From positions 83,552-147,551 of the forward strand of contig CAMYLZ010000012.1 of the NCBI GenBank assembly GCA_947259375.1: a DNA stretch of 64,000 nucleotides, read 5' to 3'. Under the pieces are notes generated by a model. That model was not told the origin of the DNA, searched no databases, and saw only the letters and a program-made list of their open reading frames with translations. The translations under genes and the position numbers were made by a program. The DNA comes from an uncultured Parvularculaceae bacterium. Lineage in GTDB: Bacteria > Pseudomonadota > Alphaproteobacteria > Caulobacterales > Parvularculaceae. Below are positions 1 through 8,215 of this stretch, one piece after another. Every line of letters begins with the position of its first letter. The first letter of the stretch is position 1.

Positions 1-1126
1 CGAATAACGCGAAGGCGCCGCTCCACAATAGTGCAGCGGCGGCGACCAGTTCCGTATAATGTGCCAGCGCGAACGGCGCGCCCACCCGCGCCGCCGCACC
101 CGTATTGACCATCACAAACGCCAAAATGGTCGGCGCATCAGCGCTCAGCGCCCGCCCGGTATGCCCGCGCGTCGCGCGCGCCATCACCGCAAGGATCATG
201 ACGCCCATAGCCCCGGCGGTAAGCGCATGCACCCCCGCCTGATAGCTGACGACGCCCGGCGCCAGCGCAGCGAGCCCGAGCAAAAGGAAACTCGCGACCA
301 CCCACAAATAACCGACATGGAGGATCGCCAGCAGCGGTTCCGAAAGCGTTTTCACCCCGCCCCAACGCGCAAGGCGCATAGAATGCAACACCGCCGCAGC
401 GACCAGCAGCCAGCCAGTCGCGACCGCGTACGGCGCGGCCACCCATGCCGCCATGCTCACAGCGCCAGCGACGAGCGCCGCCTTGTCGATGACGCCGACA
501 CTCGCCGATACGGATGTACCGCCTCTCTTCGCCAGCCAGTTGCGCGTAAAACTTGGGGTAACCCGTCCGCCGATCAGGGTCAGCAGCACCGCGACAATAG
601 CAAGCCCCGCACGCAGGCTCGCCGCCGCCGGCCCGCCTGCGATATGCGACAGGTGCCATGCGACATTCGCCAACGCAAAAACCGAAACGAGAAGGCAAAC
701 CGGCGCGTTGCGCCAATTCTTGCCCGCCAGCACTTCACGCCAGACCAGACCGGCGACGATAACGAAAAAAGCCGCATCAATGGCCGCCGTCGCCACAGGT
801 CCGAACACGCCCGGCAGCGCCATGGCGACGCGGCCCGCTGCCCAAATCAACGCCAAGGCCCCAAGCCGCGCCCCGGCGATCGGGAGCCGGCCGGTCCAGT
901 TCGGAATGGCGGTGAACAAGAAACCGGCGATGATCGCCGGCAGAAAGCCGAACACCATTTCATGCGCATGATATTCAATCGCGTTCCCGCCCCAGAGTGT
1001 GCGGCCATAAGCCATTGAAACGGCTGTCATCAGCGGGACGAGCGCGGCGAACACCGCCCCGCCGAGAAAGAACGGCCGAAAACCGTGACTGAAGAGCGCT
1101 GGTCCCTGATATGTTTGTGTTTTCAC
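1..1126 (-). CDS. nnrS: NnrS family haem/copper membrane protein (3' end outside window)
   Basis: Multi-pass inner-membrane protein. About 375 codons are visible before the reading frame runs off the left edge. The NnrS signature is clear: SHGFRPFF at residues 13-20 and EYHAHEMVFGF starting at residue 51, giving His14, His53 and His55 as likely metal ligands, followed by many hydrophobic segments. NnrS proteins relieve nitric oxide stress and are usually expressed with NO-detoxification or denitrification genes. I chose the GTG at 1126 because AAAGG lies about 11 bases upstream; an in-frame GTG at 1135 is the alternative. The gene is divergent from the hemerythrin gene and an NsrR-like operator sits between them. 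A long reading frame on the other strand is only its shadow. Identification is firm; the C-terminus cannot be seen. Confidence 0.88.
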   Translation of the reverse strand, partial: MKTQTYQGPALFSHGFRPFFLGGAVFAALVPLMTAVSMAYGRTLWGGNAIEYHAHEMVFGFLPAIIAGFLFTAIPNWTGRLPIAGARLGALALIWAAGRVAMALPGVFGPVATAAIDAAFFVIVAGLVWREVLAGKNWRNAPVCLLVSVFALANVAWHLSHIAGGPAAASLRAGLAIVAVLLTLIGGRVTPSFTRNWLAKRGGTSVSASVGVIDKAALVAGAVSMAAWVAAPYAVATGWLLVAAAVLHSMRLARWGGVKTLSEPLLAILHVGYLWVVASFLLLGLAALAPGVVSYQAGVHALTAGAMGVMILAVMARATRGHTGRALSADAPTILAFVMVNTGAAARVGAPFALAHYTELVAAAALLWSGAFALF

Positions 1127-1161
1127 TGGCGTCACCGCCTTTCATGTTGCCATCAGTCACT

Positions 1162-1184
1162 ATTCTGTATTTAAAATGCATCTT
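1162..1184. promoter_or_regulatory. Predicted NsrR operator between nnrS and the hemerythrin gene
   Basis: An 11-1-11 inverted repeat: the right half (1174-1184) reads AAATGCATCTT and matches the NsrR half-site exactly, while the left half (1162-1172) keeps the inner TGTATTT. NsrR is an iron-sulphur repressor released by nitric oxide, and nnrS and hemerythrin genes are classic targets. The site lies about 36 bases upstream of the chosen nnrS start, where a bound repressor would block that promoter. A second perfect palindrome, TTGCGTCGCAA, lies at 1191-1201 and may bind another factor. No nsrR gene is in the window. Assigned by pattern only. Confidence 0.55.
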
Positions 1185-1343
1185 TTGTAATTGCGTCGCA
1201 AGAGCGTTCCGTGCAAAAATCCGCACACAGCGCTTGGCCGCCGGTAAATTGAACGCATGACCGCACGGGCGGGGACTCTTCGCCAGTAACGAAAGCCCCC
1301 TCCCGCCCTTGACGCTGCAGGATATCACTGAAGGAGCCGTTCC

Positions 1344-1892
1344 GTGACGTCGCTCATTGATGATCTGGAAGCTGATCACGCTCGGTTTCGGCGATACATT
1401 GTCTGGTTCAATGAAGAAATCGGCAAGCTCGCCGCCGGCGGGAAGCCTGATTACCTCCTGCTCAATCTGCTTTCGACCTATTTCGCAGAATATCCGGACG
1501 AGCTGCATCATAAAAAGGAAGATATCGTCTATACGCATCTCGCCGATAAAGTGCGCAATCGCCGCATCAAGCTGCACAATCTGCAGGAACAACACTTAGA
1601 AATATCGAAACGGGCAAATCGTTTTGCAGAAATCGTCAGGCTGATTATCAATGATGAAGAGTTGCCAATAGGCGAAATCGTTGAAGAAGCTGCATCCTAT
1701 CGCGACATTCTGGCCGCGCATATGTCCGGCGAAGAGGAAGCGTTATTCGCGCCAGCGCGCAAGTTATTGAGTGAAAACGACTGGTGGGAAATTGATCGGG
1801 CTGTCGGCGACCTTTATGCCGAAGAGATTAATTTCGACAAGGCGCGGTCCGTACTGGCTATTGAAAAATCGCTGGATCAGTATGACCGGTAA
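1344..1892 (+). CDS. Hemerythrin HHE domain protein
   Basis: 182-residue helical protein with the diiron ligand pattern of the hemerythrin HHE domain: His12, His55 or His56 with Glu59, His84, and His126 with Glu130 (AHMSGEEE). Such domains bind O2 or NO, or repair iron-sulphur clusters, in the cytoplasm. The GTG start is supported by AAGGAG at 1331-1336, seven bases upstream. It is divergent from nnrS across an NsrR-like operator, which points to NO or low-oxygen response rather than simple O2 storage. It lacks the N-terminal ScdA-type segment of YtfE/DNRN repair proteins. A short GC hairpin (1951-1965) lies in the gap before nrdD without a T tract. Confidence 0.85.
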   Translation: MTSLIDDLEADHARFRRYIVWFNEEIGKLAAGGKPDYLLLNLLSTYFAEYPDELHHKKEDIVYTHLADKVRNRRIKLHNLQEQHLEISKRANRFAEIVRLIINDEELPIGEIVEEAASYRDILAAHMSGEEEALFAPARKLLSENDWWEIDRAVGDLYAEEINFDKARSVLAIEKSLDQYDR

Positions 1893-2075
1893 GGCGCTGA
1901 AGATTTAATTCCCTTACAAATTAACACATTCGCCGTCGTACTCGGGCCGTGCCGGGCAACCCGGCGCGTGAAATTATCCGAAAGCCGTTTCGGCGTTAAC
2001 GACTTTGGCCGCGAATCACCCTTAACATGCATTCAATATCTTTCTTTGAAAAATCCGTCATGGAGGCAAAAAGGC

Positions 2076-3953
2076 ATGTACGATTCCGCCGAGGTCGAAA
2101 TTCCTGCAGAAAACATTCCCCCCGCTCGCATAAATATTCGCAGCTCAATTGAGGAGTATCTATCGCGTGCGGACTGGCGCGTGCGCGCCAACGCCAATCA
2201 GGGATATTCCCTCGGCGGACTTATTCTCAATGTTTCCGGCAAGGTCATCGCCAATTACTGGCTCGATCATGTCTATGACGAGGCCGCCGGCCACGCCCAT
2301 CGCAGCGGAGCCTTGCACATTCACGACCTCGACATGCTTTCGGGTTACTGTGCCGGCTGGTCGCTGCGCACACTGCTCAATGAAGGCTTCAACGGCGTCG
2401 CCGGCAAGATCGAGGCCGGGCCCCCGAAACATTTTTCGAGCGCCCTCGGTCAGGCCGTCAATTTCCTCGGCACCCTGCAAAATGAATGGGCCGGCGCGCA
2501 GGCCTTCAGCTCTTTCGATACCTATCTTGCGCCTTTCGTGCGTACTGACGGCCTGGATTATGACGGCGTGCGCCAAGCGATGCAGGAATTCATCTTCAAT
2601 CTCAACGTCCCGTCACGCTGGGGCACGCAAACGCCATTCACCAACCTCACTTTCGACTGGGTCTGCCCGGAAGACTTGCGCGAAACCGTCCCCCTTGTCG
2701 GCGGCGAGGAAGCCGACTTCACCTATGGCGAACTGCAAGCGGAAATGGATTTGATCAACCGCGCCTTTATCGATGTCATGACCAGCGGCGACGCAAAGGG
2801 CCGCGTCTTCACCTTTCCGATCCCCACTTATAACATCACGCCGGATTTTCCCTGGGAGAGCGAAAACGCCGAGGCGCTGTTCGACATGACGGCGAAATAC
2901 GGCCTTCCCTATTTCCAGAATTTCATCAATTCCGACATGAAACCAAACCAGGTCCGTTCAATGTGTTGCCGCCTGCAGCTTGACCTGCGCGAGCTTTTAC
3001 GCCGCGGCAACGGGCTCTTCGGGTCGGCCGAACAGACCGGCTCCATCGGTGTCGTCACCATAAATTGCGCGCGTCTCGGCCATCAATTCAAGGGGCGCGA
3101 GGATGCGCTCATTAAACGGCTGGACGCGTTGCTGAACCTGGCTCGCGACACGCTGGAGAAAAAGCGTGTCGTCATTCAGGAACTGATCGATAATGGGCTT
3201 TATCCGTACACTAAGCGATACCTCGGTACCTTACGCAATCATTTCTCGACCATCGGCGTTAACGGGCTCAATGAAATGATCCGGAATTTCACCGGTGACG
3301 CCTATGGCATTACCGCGCCCGAAGGCGAAGCGTTCGCCCGGCGCCTGCTCGAACATGTGCGCGCGCGTATGCTCGAATATCAGGATGAGACCGGCAATAT
3401 GTACAATCTCGAGGCGACGCCGGCGGAAGGCACCACCTACCGCTTCGCCAAGGAGGACCTGATACGCTTCCCGGAAATTCTGCATGCCGGCTCAGCGAGC
3501 GCGCCCTATTACACCAATTCAAGTCAGTTGCCGGTCGGCTTTACTGACGACCCGTTCGAGGCGCTTGAACGACAGGATGATCTGCAAACGCTATATACCG
3601 GCGGCACAGTGCTGCACCTTTATATGAGCGAGCGGCTTTCCTCGACGGCCGCCTGCAAGGCGCTGGTAAAGCGCGCGCTTTCCAATTTTCGCCTGCCTTA
3701 CATAACCGTCACGCCGACATTTTCCATCTGCCCGCATCATGGCTATCTCGCCGGCGAGCACGCCTTTTGTCCAAAATGCGACGCCGAACGCGACCTTTCC
3801 GCCGAAAGCGAGGCGCAGTTGCGCCAGCCATGCGAAGTCTGGACCCGCGTGATGGGGTATCACCGGCCGGTATCGGCATTTAATCCCGGCAAGCAAAGCG
3901 AGCACGCCGAGCGCCGGCATTTTGAAGAGCGCGCCGCCGCGTTGGCCGCCTGA
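2076..3953 (+). CDS. nrdD: Anaerobic (class III) ribonucleoside-triphosphate reductase
   Basis: Oxygen-sensitive glycyl-radical enzyme that makes deoxyribonucleotides from NTPs without oxygen. Seen: the active-site region SMCCRLQLD, a C-terminal zinc site (CPHHGY then CPKCD), and the glycyl radical motif RVMGYHRP near the C-terminus, where the Gly carries the radical. The frame opens at a GTG (1968), but GGAGG at 2062-2066 lies nine bases before the ATG at 2076, so I use that start (625 residues). No obvious N-terminal ATP-cone is seen, so it is shorter than the E. coli enzyme. The activase nrdG follows one base after the stop. Its place beside nnrS and hemerythrin suggests a low-oxygen programme; no convincing FNR box was found. 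Confidence 0.95.
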   Translation: MYDSAEVEIPAENIPPARINIRSSIEEYLSRADWRVRANANQGYSLGGLILNVSGKVIANYWLDHVYDEAAGHAHRSGALHIHDLDMLSGYCAGWSLRTLLNEGFNGVAGKIEAGPPKHFSSALGQAVNFLGTLQNEWAGAQAFSSFDTYLAPFVRTDGLDYDGVRQAMQEFIFNLNVPSRWGTQTPFTNLTFDWVCPEDLRETVPLVGGEEADFTYGELQAEMDLINRAFIDVMTSGDAKGRVFTFPIPTYNITPDFPWESENAEALFDMTAKYGLPYFQNFINSDMKPNQVRSMCCRLQLDLRELLRRGNGLFGSAEQTGSIGVVTINCARLGHQFKGREDALIKRLDALLNLARDTLEKKRVVIQELIDNGLYPYTKRYLGTLRNHFSTIGVNGLNEMIRNFTGDAYGITAPEGEAFARRLLEHVRARMLEYQDETGNMYNLEATPAEGTTYRFAKEDLIRFPEILHAGSASAPYYTNSSQLPVGFTDDPFEALERQDDLQTLYTGGTVLHLYMSERLSSTAACKALVKRALSNFRLPYITVTPTFSICPHHGYLAGEHAFCPKCDAERDLSAESEAQLRQPCEVWTRVMGYHRPVSAFNPGKQSEHAERRHFEERAAALAA

Positions 3954-3954
3954 C

Positions 3955-4653
3955 ATGGCTCCATGCGACTTGCGCATTGGCGGTTTCGAGCCGTTTTCGA
4001 CAGTGGACATGCCTGACCGGATCGCTGCGGTAATCTTTTGTCAGGGATGTCCGCTGCGATGCGGCTATTGCCATAACAAACACCTCATCCCGCCCAGCAA
4101 AGATAATTTAATCCGCTGGCAAATGATCGAAGAGCGTCTCGCCACGCGTCGCGGTCTCCTCGACGCCGTTGTTTTCAGCGGTGGCGAACCACTGGCGCAG
4201 CGCGCCCTGCCGGAGGCGGTTGCGCGCATGCGCGCGCTCGGCTTCTCCATCGGCCTGCATAGCGCCGGCCCTTTCCCGCGCATGTTTGAACGGATCCTGC
4301 CGCTGGTCGACTGGGTCGGCTTCGACGTTAAAACCATCTTTGCCGATTATACGCCCATCACCGGCGTTCCGGGCAGCGGCGCGCGGGCGGAGCAATCATT
4401 AAAGGCGCTTCTCGCCTCGGGAGTCGATTATGAAATCCGCACTACGCTGCCGCCCGGCGGTCTGCCGGGCGATGCGTTAGAAGCCTTGATCGAGGCGCTG
4501 AACGGGTATGGCGTCAAGCGTTTCGTCTTACAAGAAGCGCGCACCGCCAACGCAGACGCGGATGCGCACGCCGCCTTCGAAGACGCCGCGGATCTCGTCT
4601 GGCGCCTCGGCCAATTCGCGCAATTTGACGTGCGTCGGGCCGCGCCAGCCTGA
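3955..4653 (+). CDS. nrdG: Anaerobic ribonucleotide reductase activating protein (radical SAM)
   Basis: Radical-SAM activase that installs the glycyl radical on NrdD using S-adenosylmethionine and a 4Fe-4S cluster. The cluster motif CPLRCGYC (CxxxCxxC) is near residue 30 and the SAM-binding GGEP follows at about residue 78 (VVFSGGEP). The ATG at 3955, one base after the nrdD stop, is the likely start; an in-frame TTG at 3922 would overlap nrdD and has no better ribosome site. About 232 residues, longer than the E. coli protein and closer to the pyruvate-formate-lyase-activase-like NrdG group. Translation is probably coupled to nrdD. Confidence 0.93.
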   Translation: MAPCDLRIGGFEPFSTVDMPDRIAAVIFCQGCPLRCGYCHNKHLIPPSKDNLIRWQMIEERLATRRGLLDAVVFSGGEPLAQRALPEAVARMRALGFSIGLHSAGPFPRMFERILPLVDWVGFDVKTIFADYTPITGVPGSGARAEQSLKALLASGVDYEIRTTLPPGGLPGDALEALIEALNGYGVKRFVLQEARTANADADAHAAFEDAADLVWRLGQFAQFDVRRAAPA

Positions 4654-4694
4654 GCATTCAGATCGAGGCCATTCTATTCTGATCGAGAAAAAAT

Positions 4695-4771
4695 TGGTAG
4701 CGGGGGCGAGACTTGAACTCGCGACCTCAGGGTTATGAATCCTGCGCTCTCACCAACTGAGCTACCCCGCC
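4695..4771 (-). tRNA. tRNA-Met (CAT anticodon)
   Basis: 77-nt cloverleaf on the minus strand with encoded CCA (4695-4697). The acceptor pairs GGCGGGG with CCCCGCT, closed by a G-T wobble; the anticodon loop is TTCATAA. The anticodon stem has one A-C mismatch next to the loop (CAGGA against CCCTG). The G1-T72 pair is not the unpaired 1-72 end typical of initiators, so this is read as elongator tRNA-Met, though a CAT anticodon could also belong to a lysidine-modified tRNA-Ile. Downstream on its strand is a short T run. Confidence 0.93.
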
Positions 4772-4871
4772 AAAGGGCGATGCGCCGCCCATGGCGACGC
4801 GCCGGAGGGCGGTCTATAGCGGGCTCGGCGCGGCCTCGCAAGGGGCTTGTTGATACGCTGAACGGGGCGCG

Positions 4872-5987
4872 TCAGCGGCCTGCTTCACAAAGCAGCACCG
4901 CAGCGTGATCAGCAATTGCGAGACAGGCCGTAAGCCCCGGCGATTCGATGCCGTAAAGGCCAAGATACCCCGCAACCCCATGAATTGACCTGTCCGAGAA
5001 CAGAAAGTCCCCCTCCTCGCCCGGCCCTTTCAGTTTCGGGCGGATGCCCGCATAGCCGGGCTGAAGTTTTTCTGCGTCGATCTGCGGCCAGAAGCGGCAG
5101 GCGGCGGCCGCAAAGGCATCGCGGCGGGCGGCATCGACCGCATAGTCCGTATTCGTATCAACAAACGAAATATCAGGCCCCAGCTTCGCCTGCCCGCCAA
5201 GGTCACGCGTATAATGCACCCCCTGGCTGTCGGGAGACGGCAAGGGATAGATCAGCCGCTTGAACGGCGCCGGGCCGGTATAAGTGAAATATTGCCCTTT
5301 GCCGTATCTAAAGCGCGGAATGGTCTCCGGCGGGAGGCCGACAATGGAGCGTGCGACGCGGTCGGACCACAGCCCGGCGCAATTGACGAGTGTCTTCGCA
5401 CGCAGCGTGACCGGGTCAGCCCCGCCGACTTCAACGTCAACGCCATCGTCGCGCACCCGCCCGCCAGTGACAGGCGAAGACAACGCCAATGCGCCGCCAT
5501 GAGCTTCAAGCGCGCCCAGAAGCGCCAGCATCAATCCGTGACTGTCGACGATGCCCGATGACGGCGAAAGGATCGCCGCATCGCAGCGAAGGTCAGGCTC
5601 CAGACCGCGCGCCGCAGCGCCATCGATGATTTCAAGATCGTGGACGCCATTGCACTCGGCATTGACCTTTAATCCGCCAAGCGATGCGACCTCATCCTCG
5701 CCATTGGCGACGAGAAGTTTGCCGCATCTTGCGTGATTGACCTTATGCGTCTTGCAAAAGGCATAAAGCGCGTCACGCCCCTTGACCGCCAGCATCGCAC
5801 GCACGCCTTCGGGCTTGTACTGAATACCGGCGTGGATGACTTCTGAATTACGCGACGAGGTTTCCTCGCCAATCGCGGCATTTTTTTCGAGAACGAAAAC
5901 CTCACGGCCCGCTTTGGCCAGAGCGCGCCCCACAGCGAGGCCGATGACGCCCGCGCCGATGACGATGGCGTCGGCGCGCTCAACCAT
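4872..5987 (-). CDS. FAD-dependent oxidoreductase, L-2-hydroxyglutarate dehydrogenase-like
   Basis: 371-residue DAO-fold flavoenzyme. An N-terminal FAD Rossmann motif (GAGVIGLAVGRALA, residues about 12-25) is followed by TSSRNSEVIHAGIQY, which is typical of L-2-hydroxyglutarate dehydrogenase/oxidase (LhgO type). A likely role is oxidation of L-2-hydroxyglutarate to 2-oxoglutarate, a metabolite-repair step, with electrons passed to O2 or quinone. It is the last gene of a tight minus-strand operon after mnmA, a GNAT and a YkgJ-type protein, six bases past the latter's stop. Family is confident; substrate is inferred. Confidence 0.82.
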   Translation of the reverse strand: MVERADAIVIGAGVIGLAVGRALAKAGREVFVLEKNAAIGEETSSRNSEVIHAGIQYKPEGVRAMLAVKGRDALYAFCKTHKVNHARCGKLLVANGEDEVASLGGLKVNAECNGVHDLEIIDGAAARGLEPDLRCDAAILSPSSGIVDSHGLMLALLGALEAHGGALALSSPVTGGRVRDDGVDVEVGGADPVTLRAKTLVNCAGLWSDRVARSIVGLPPETIPRFRYGKGQYFTYTGPAPFKRLIYPLPSPDSQGVHYTRDLGGQAKLGPDISFVDTNTDYAVDAARRDAFAAAACRFWPQIDAEKLQPGYAGIRPKLKGPGEEGDFLFSDRSIHGVAGYLGLYGIESPGLTACLAIADHAAVLLCEAGR

Positions 5988-5993
5988 GCCGGC

Positions 5994-6374
5994 CTAGTCC
6001 GTGGTCGCCACCCATTCAGGATCGTCCTGCACTTCGCGTTCCCAGATCAGGAACTCATAATAGCCGCAGCGTTTCTGGGTCGGAAATTCCCGGCAAATTT
6101 TCGGGCGCGCGTCATAGATCGTGCAATTGCGTGTTTCCTTGTCGAGAAACATGCACGAGGTCACGAAATGCTCGTCATCGGTGTGACGCAGGACGCGCGG
6201 GTTTTCCTTGTCGCCCTTTTTGGTGAATTTCTTTTCGGCCTGCTCCGGCGTTACATCGAAATGCTTCGCCAGACGTTTGATGTCCGTCTTGGTCGTCGGG
6301 ATATGCGTATATGAACAGCAATAGGCCGAGCATTTGAGGCAATCATAAAGGTTCTTTTTGGCCATCAAATTCAC
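5994..6374 (-). CDS. YkgJ family cysteine-cluster protein
   Basis: 126-residue cytoplasmic protein with the YkgJ-type Cys arrangement, probably a zinc or iron-sulphur site: C-x2-C-x3-CC near residue 12 (CLKCSAYCC), then isolated Cys in SCMFLD, NCTIYDARPKICREFP and KRCGYY. The segment YDARPKICREFP is diagnostic of the family. Biochemical function is unknown. The first start is GTG at 6374; an in-frame ATG at 6365 is equally possible. It lies ten bases after the GNAT gene and six bases before the oxidoreductase gene, so it is co-transcribed with both. Confidence 0.82.
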   Translation of the reverse strand: MNLMAKKNLYDCLKCSAYCCSYTHIPTTKTDIKRLAKHFDVTPEQAEKKFTKKGDKENPRVLRHTDDEHFVTSCMFLDKETRNCTIYDARPKICREFPTQKRCGYYEFLIWEREVQDDPEWVATTD

Positions 6375-6384
6375 CGCGCCGGAA

Positions 6385-6825
6385 CTACAAGACCACGTGG
6401 TAGTGAACGAATCCGGTCAGCGTTGCAACCTTATCATATAACTTTCGCACCCGCGCGTCGTTCTCATGCGCATGCCAATAAACAGAGTTGCATGACCTTT
6501 TCTTCGCCTCTTCATAAACCTGCTCGATGAGCTTGCGGCCTGCGCCGCTGCCGCGCGCCGATTCGCTGACATAAACATCTTCGAGACAACAGGTCAGCTC
6601 CATCGACCAGGTCACCGGGTGAAGAATGCAATGAACCAGCCCGATCAGTTCGCCAGCCTCTTCGGCGACAAGCGCAAAAACCCGCTCGTCTTCGATCAAA
6701 CGGTCGAATGTGGTCTGCGTCACCGTTTCGGAAACGCCTGTCCCGTAGAACTCAAGATAATCGCGCCAAAGCACCCGCCAGCCTGTTTCATCGCTGGCGG
6801 TGATCGGCCTGATGCTAAAACTCAC
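6385..6825 (-). CDS. GNAT family N-acetyltransferase
   Basis: 146-residue single-domain acetyltransferase. The acetyl-CoA pyrophosphate loop reads [11 protein letters not shown] near residue 92, after the strand LEDVYVSES, and the C-terminal part ([18 protein letters not shown], then FVHYHV) matches the GNAT fold. The acceptor substrate cannot be read from sequence. Its start overlaps the end of mnmA by four bases (ATGA type), so the two are translationally coupled. Confidence 0.85.
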   Translation of the reverse strand: MSFSIRPITASDETGWRVLWRDYLEFYGTGVSETVTQTTFDRLIEDERVFALVAEEAGELIGLVHCILHPVTWSMELTCCLEDVYVSESARGSGAGRKLIEQVYEEAKKRSCNSVYWHAHENDARVRKLYDKVATLTGFVHYHVVL

Positions 6826-8066
6826 GCAGCCGTACCTAACTCCAAATTACATGCGCCCGCGATCCAGCCGCCGCCGAGAACGCGGTCATGCGCGGCGTCA
6901 GGCGAATAGAAAACGCAGGCCTGTCCGGGCGCAACGCCCTCTTCCGGTTCGGCGAGGTCCACCGCCCAGCCGGTCGGGCTCGCCTCGTCCCAAACCAGCC
7001 GCGCCTGCGCCGGCGGACGTGTTGAGCGCACTTTCACTGCAACATCCGCCCCGGCGCGCGCGACGGCCTCGCCCTCGCCGTCGCCCAGCCAAGTGACGTC
7101 TTTGAGATGAATGCGCGAGACCAGCAACGCCTCGCGCGGGCCGACCACAACCTGGCGTTTGTCAGCATCGAGCCGCGCCACATAAAGCGGATCGCCCGTC
7201 GCCACGCCAAGGCCGCGCCGTTGACCGACCGTATAATGAATGACACCCGGATGCCGGCCCATCACCGTCCCGTCCACATGGACGATCTCGCCGGGCTCGG
7301 CCGCGCCGGGGCGCAGGCGCTCAACAACGGAAGCGTATTTGCCTTCCGGCACGAAGCAGATGTCCTGGCTGTCCGGCTTGTCGGCGACAACCAGCCCCAG
7401 CGCATCGGCAATGCGGCGGACCTCCGCCTTCGGCATGTCGCCGAGCGGAAAGCGCAGGTAATCGAGCTGCTCTTTCGTGGTCGAAAACAGGAAATAGCTC
7501 TGGTCTTTCGACGCGTCCGCCGCGCGGCGCAGCTCTGGTCCGTTCGGGCCTTTAACGCGGCGAATGTAATGGCCCGTCGCCATGGCCGCCCCGCCAAGAT
7601 CGCGCGCAGTCTCCAGCAGATCCTTGAACTTCACCCGTTCGTTACAGCGTACGCACGGGATCGGCGTCGCCCCGGCGAGGTACGTATCGGCGAAGTCTTC
7701 CATCACCGCTTCGCCGAAGCGGTTTTCATAATCGAGGACATAGTGCGGAAAGCCCATGGCTTCGGCGACCCGCCGCGCGTCCTGAATATCCTGACCGGCG
7801 CAGCAAGCGCCTTTTTTCTGGATGGCGACGCCATGATCGTAAAGCTGCAGGGTGACGCCGACGACGTCATAGCCGGAGAGTTTCGCCAAAGCGGCCGTCA
7901 CCGAGCTATCGACGCCGCCGGACATGGCGACAATCACGCGCGCGCCGGCGGGCACGCCGAGATCGATCCGCGGCGCGTCGATGATGGATATGTCAGCCAG
8001 AGCGTTCATTTCGGCGGGAACATAGGGATTGAAGGCCGCTGGCGCTAGTCCGAAATCATTCAACAA
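6822..8066 (-). CDS. mnmA: tRNA-specific 2-thiouridylase
   Basis: Cytoplasmic enzyme that adds sulphur to U34 of tRNA-Lys, -Glu and -Gln. It has the PP-loop SGGVDSS near residue 50 for ATP adenylation, a first catalytic Cys in [13 protein letters not shown], and the persulphide Cys in [11 protein letters not shown]. 414 residues, with an N-terminal extension of about 40 residues over the E. coli protein. The ATG at 8066 gives the longest form; an internal Met twenty codons in is an alternative. It heads the operon with the GNAT, YkgJ-type and LhgO-like genes. Confidence 0.95.
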   Translation of the reverse strand: MLNDFGLAPAAFNPYVPAEMNALADISIIDAPRIDLGVPAGARVIVAMSGGVDSSVTAALAKLSGYDVVGVTLQLYDHGVAIQKKGACCAGQDIQDARRVAEAMGFPHYVLDYENRFGEAVMEDFADTYLAGATPIPCVRCNERVKFKDLLETARDLGGAAMATGHYIRRVKGPNGPELRRAADASKDQSYFLFSTTKEQLDYLRFPLGDMPKAEVRRIADALGLVVADKPDSQDICFVPEGKYASVVERLRPGAAEPGEIVHVDGTVMGRHPGVIHYTVGQRRGLGVATGDPLYVARLDADKRQVVVGPREALLVSRIHLKDVTWLGDGEGEAVARAGADVAVKVRSTRPPAQARLVWDEASPTGWAVDLAEPEEGVAPGQACVFYSPDAAHDRVLGGGWIAGACNLELGTAA

Positions 8067-8215
8067 AGTTTCGCGGCGCCCCTTAAAAACCGGCGTTTGG
8101 TCCTGTAATTACAGGAAAACTTACGTTCCTCATCCAGCGCCATTCAGTTCCTAACTGCCTGAAACGCCTGCAATCGGAAGGAGGAAAGAACCTTTGTAGC
8201 CAGGAGAACGGTCCA

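Noticed and set aside
59..1018. 319-codon open frame on the plus strand
   Set aside because: Antisense shadow of nnrS. The protein is Arg/Pro-rich without pattern, while the minus strand gives clear NnrS motifs.
1135..1343. FNR-type box (TTGAT-N4-ATCAA) before nnrS, hemerythrin or nrdD
   Set aside because: Only the TTGCGTCGCAA palindrome and an NsrR-like site are present; nothing matches the FNR spacing.
1893..2075. NrdR boxes before nrdD
   Set aside because: No pair of sites close to the NrdR consensus could be found; weak AT matches only.
4660..4694. Intrinsic terminator between nrdG and tRNA-Met
   Set aside because: The repeated GATCGAG blocks are direct, not inverted, so no stem forms; only a short T run on the minus strand.
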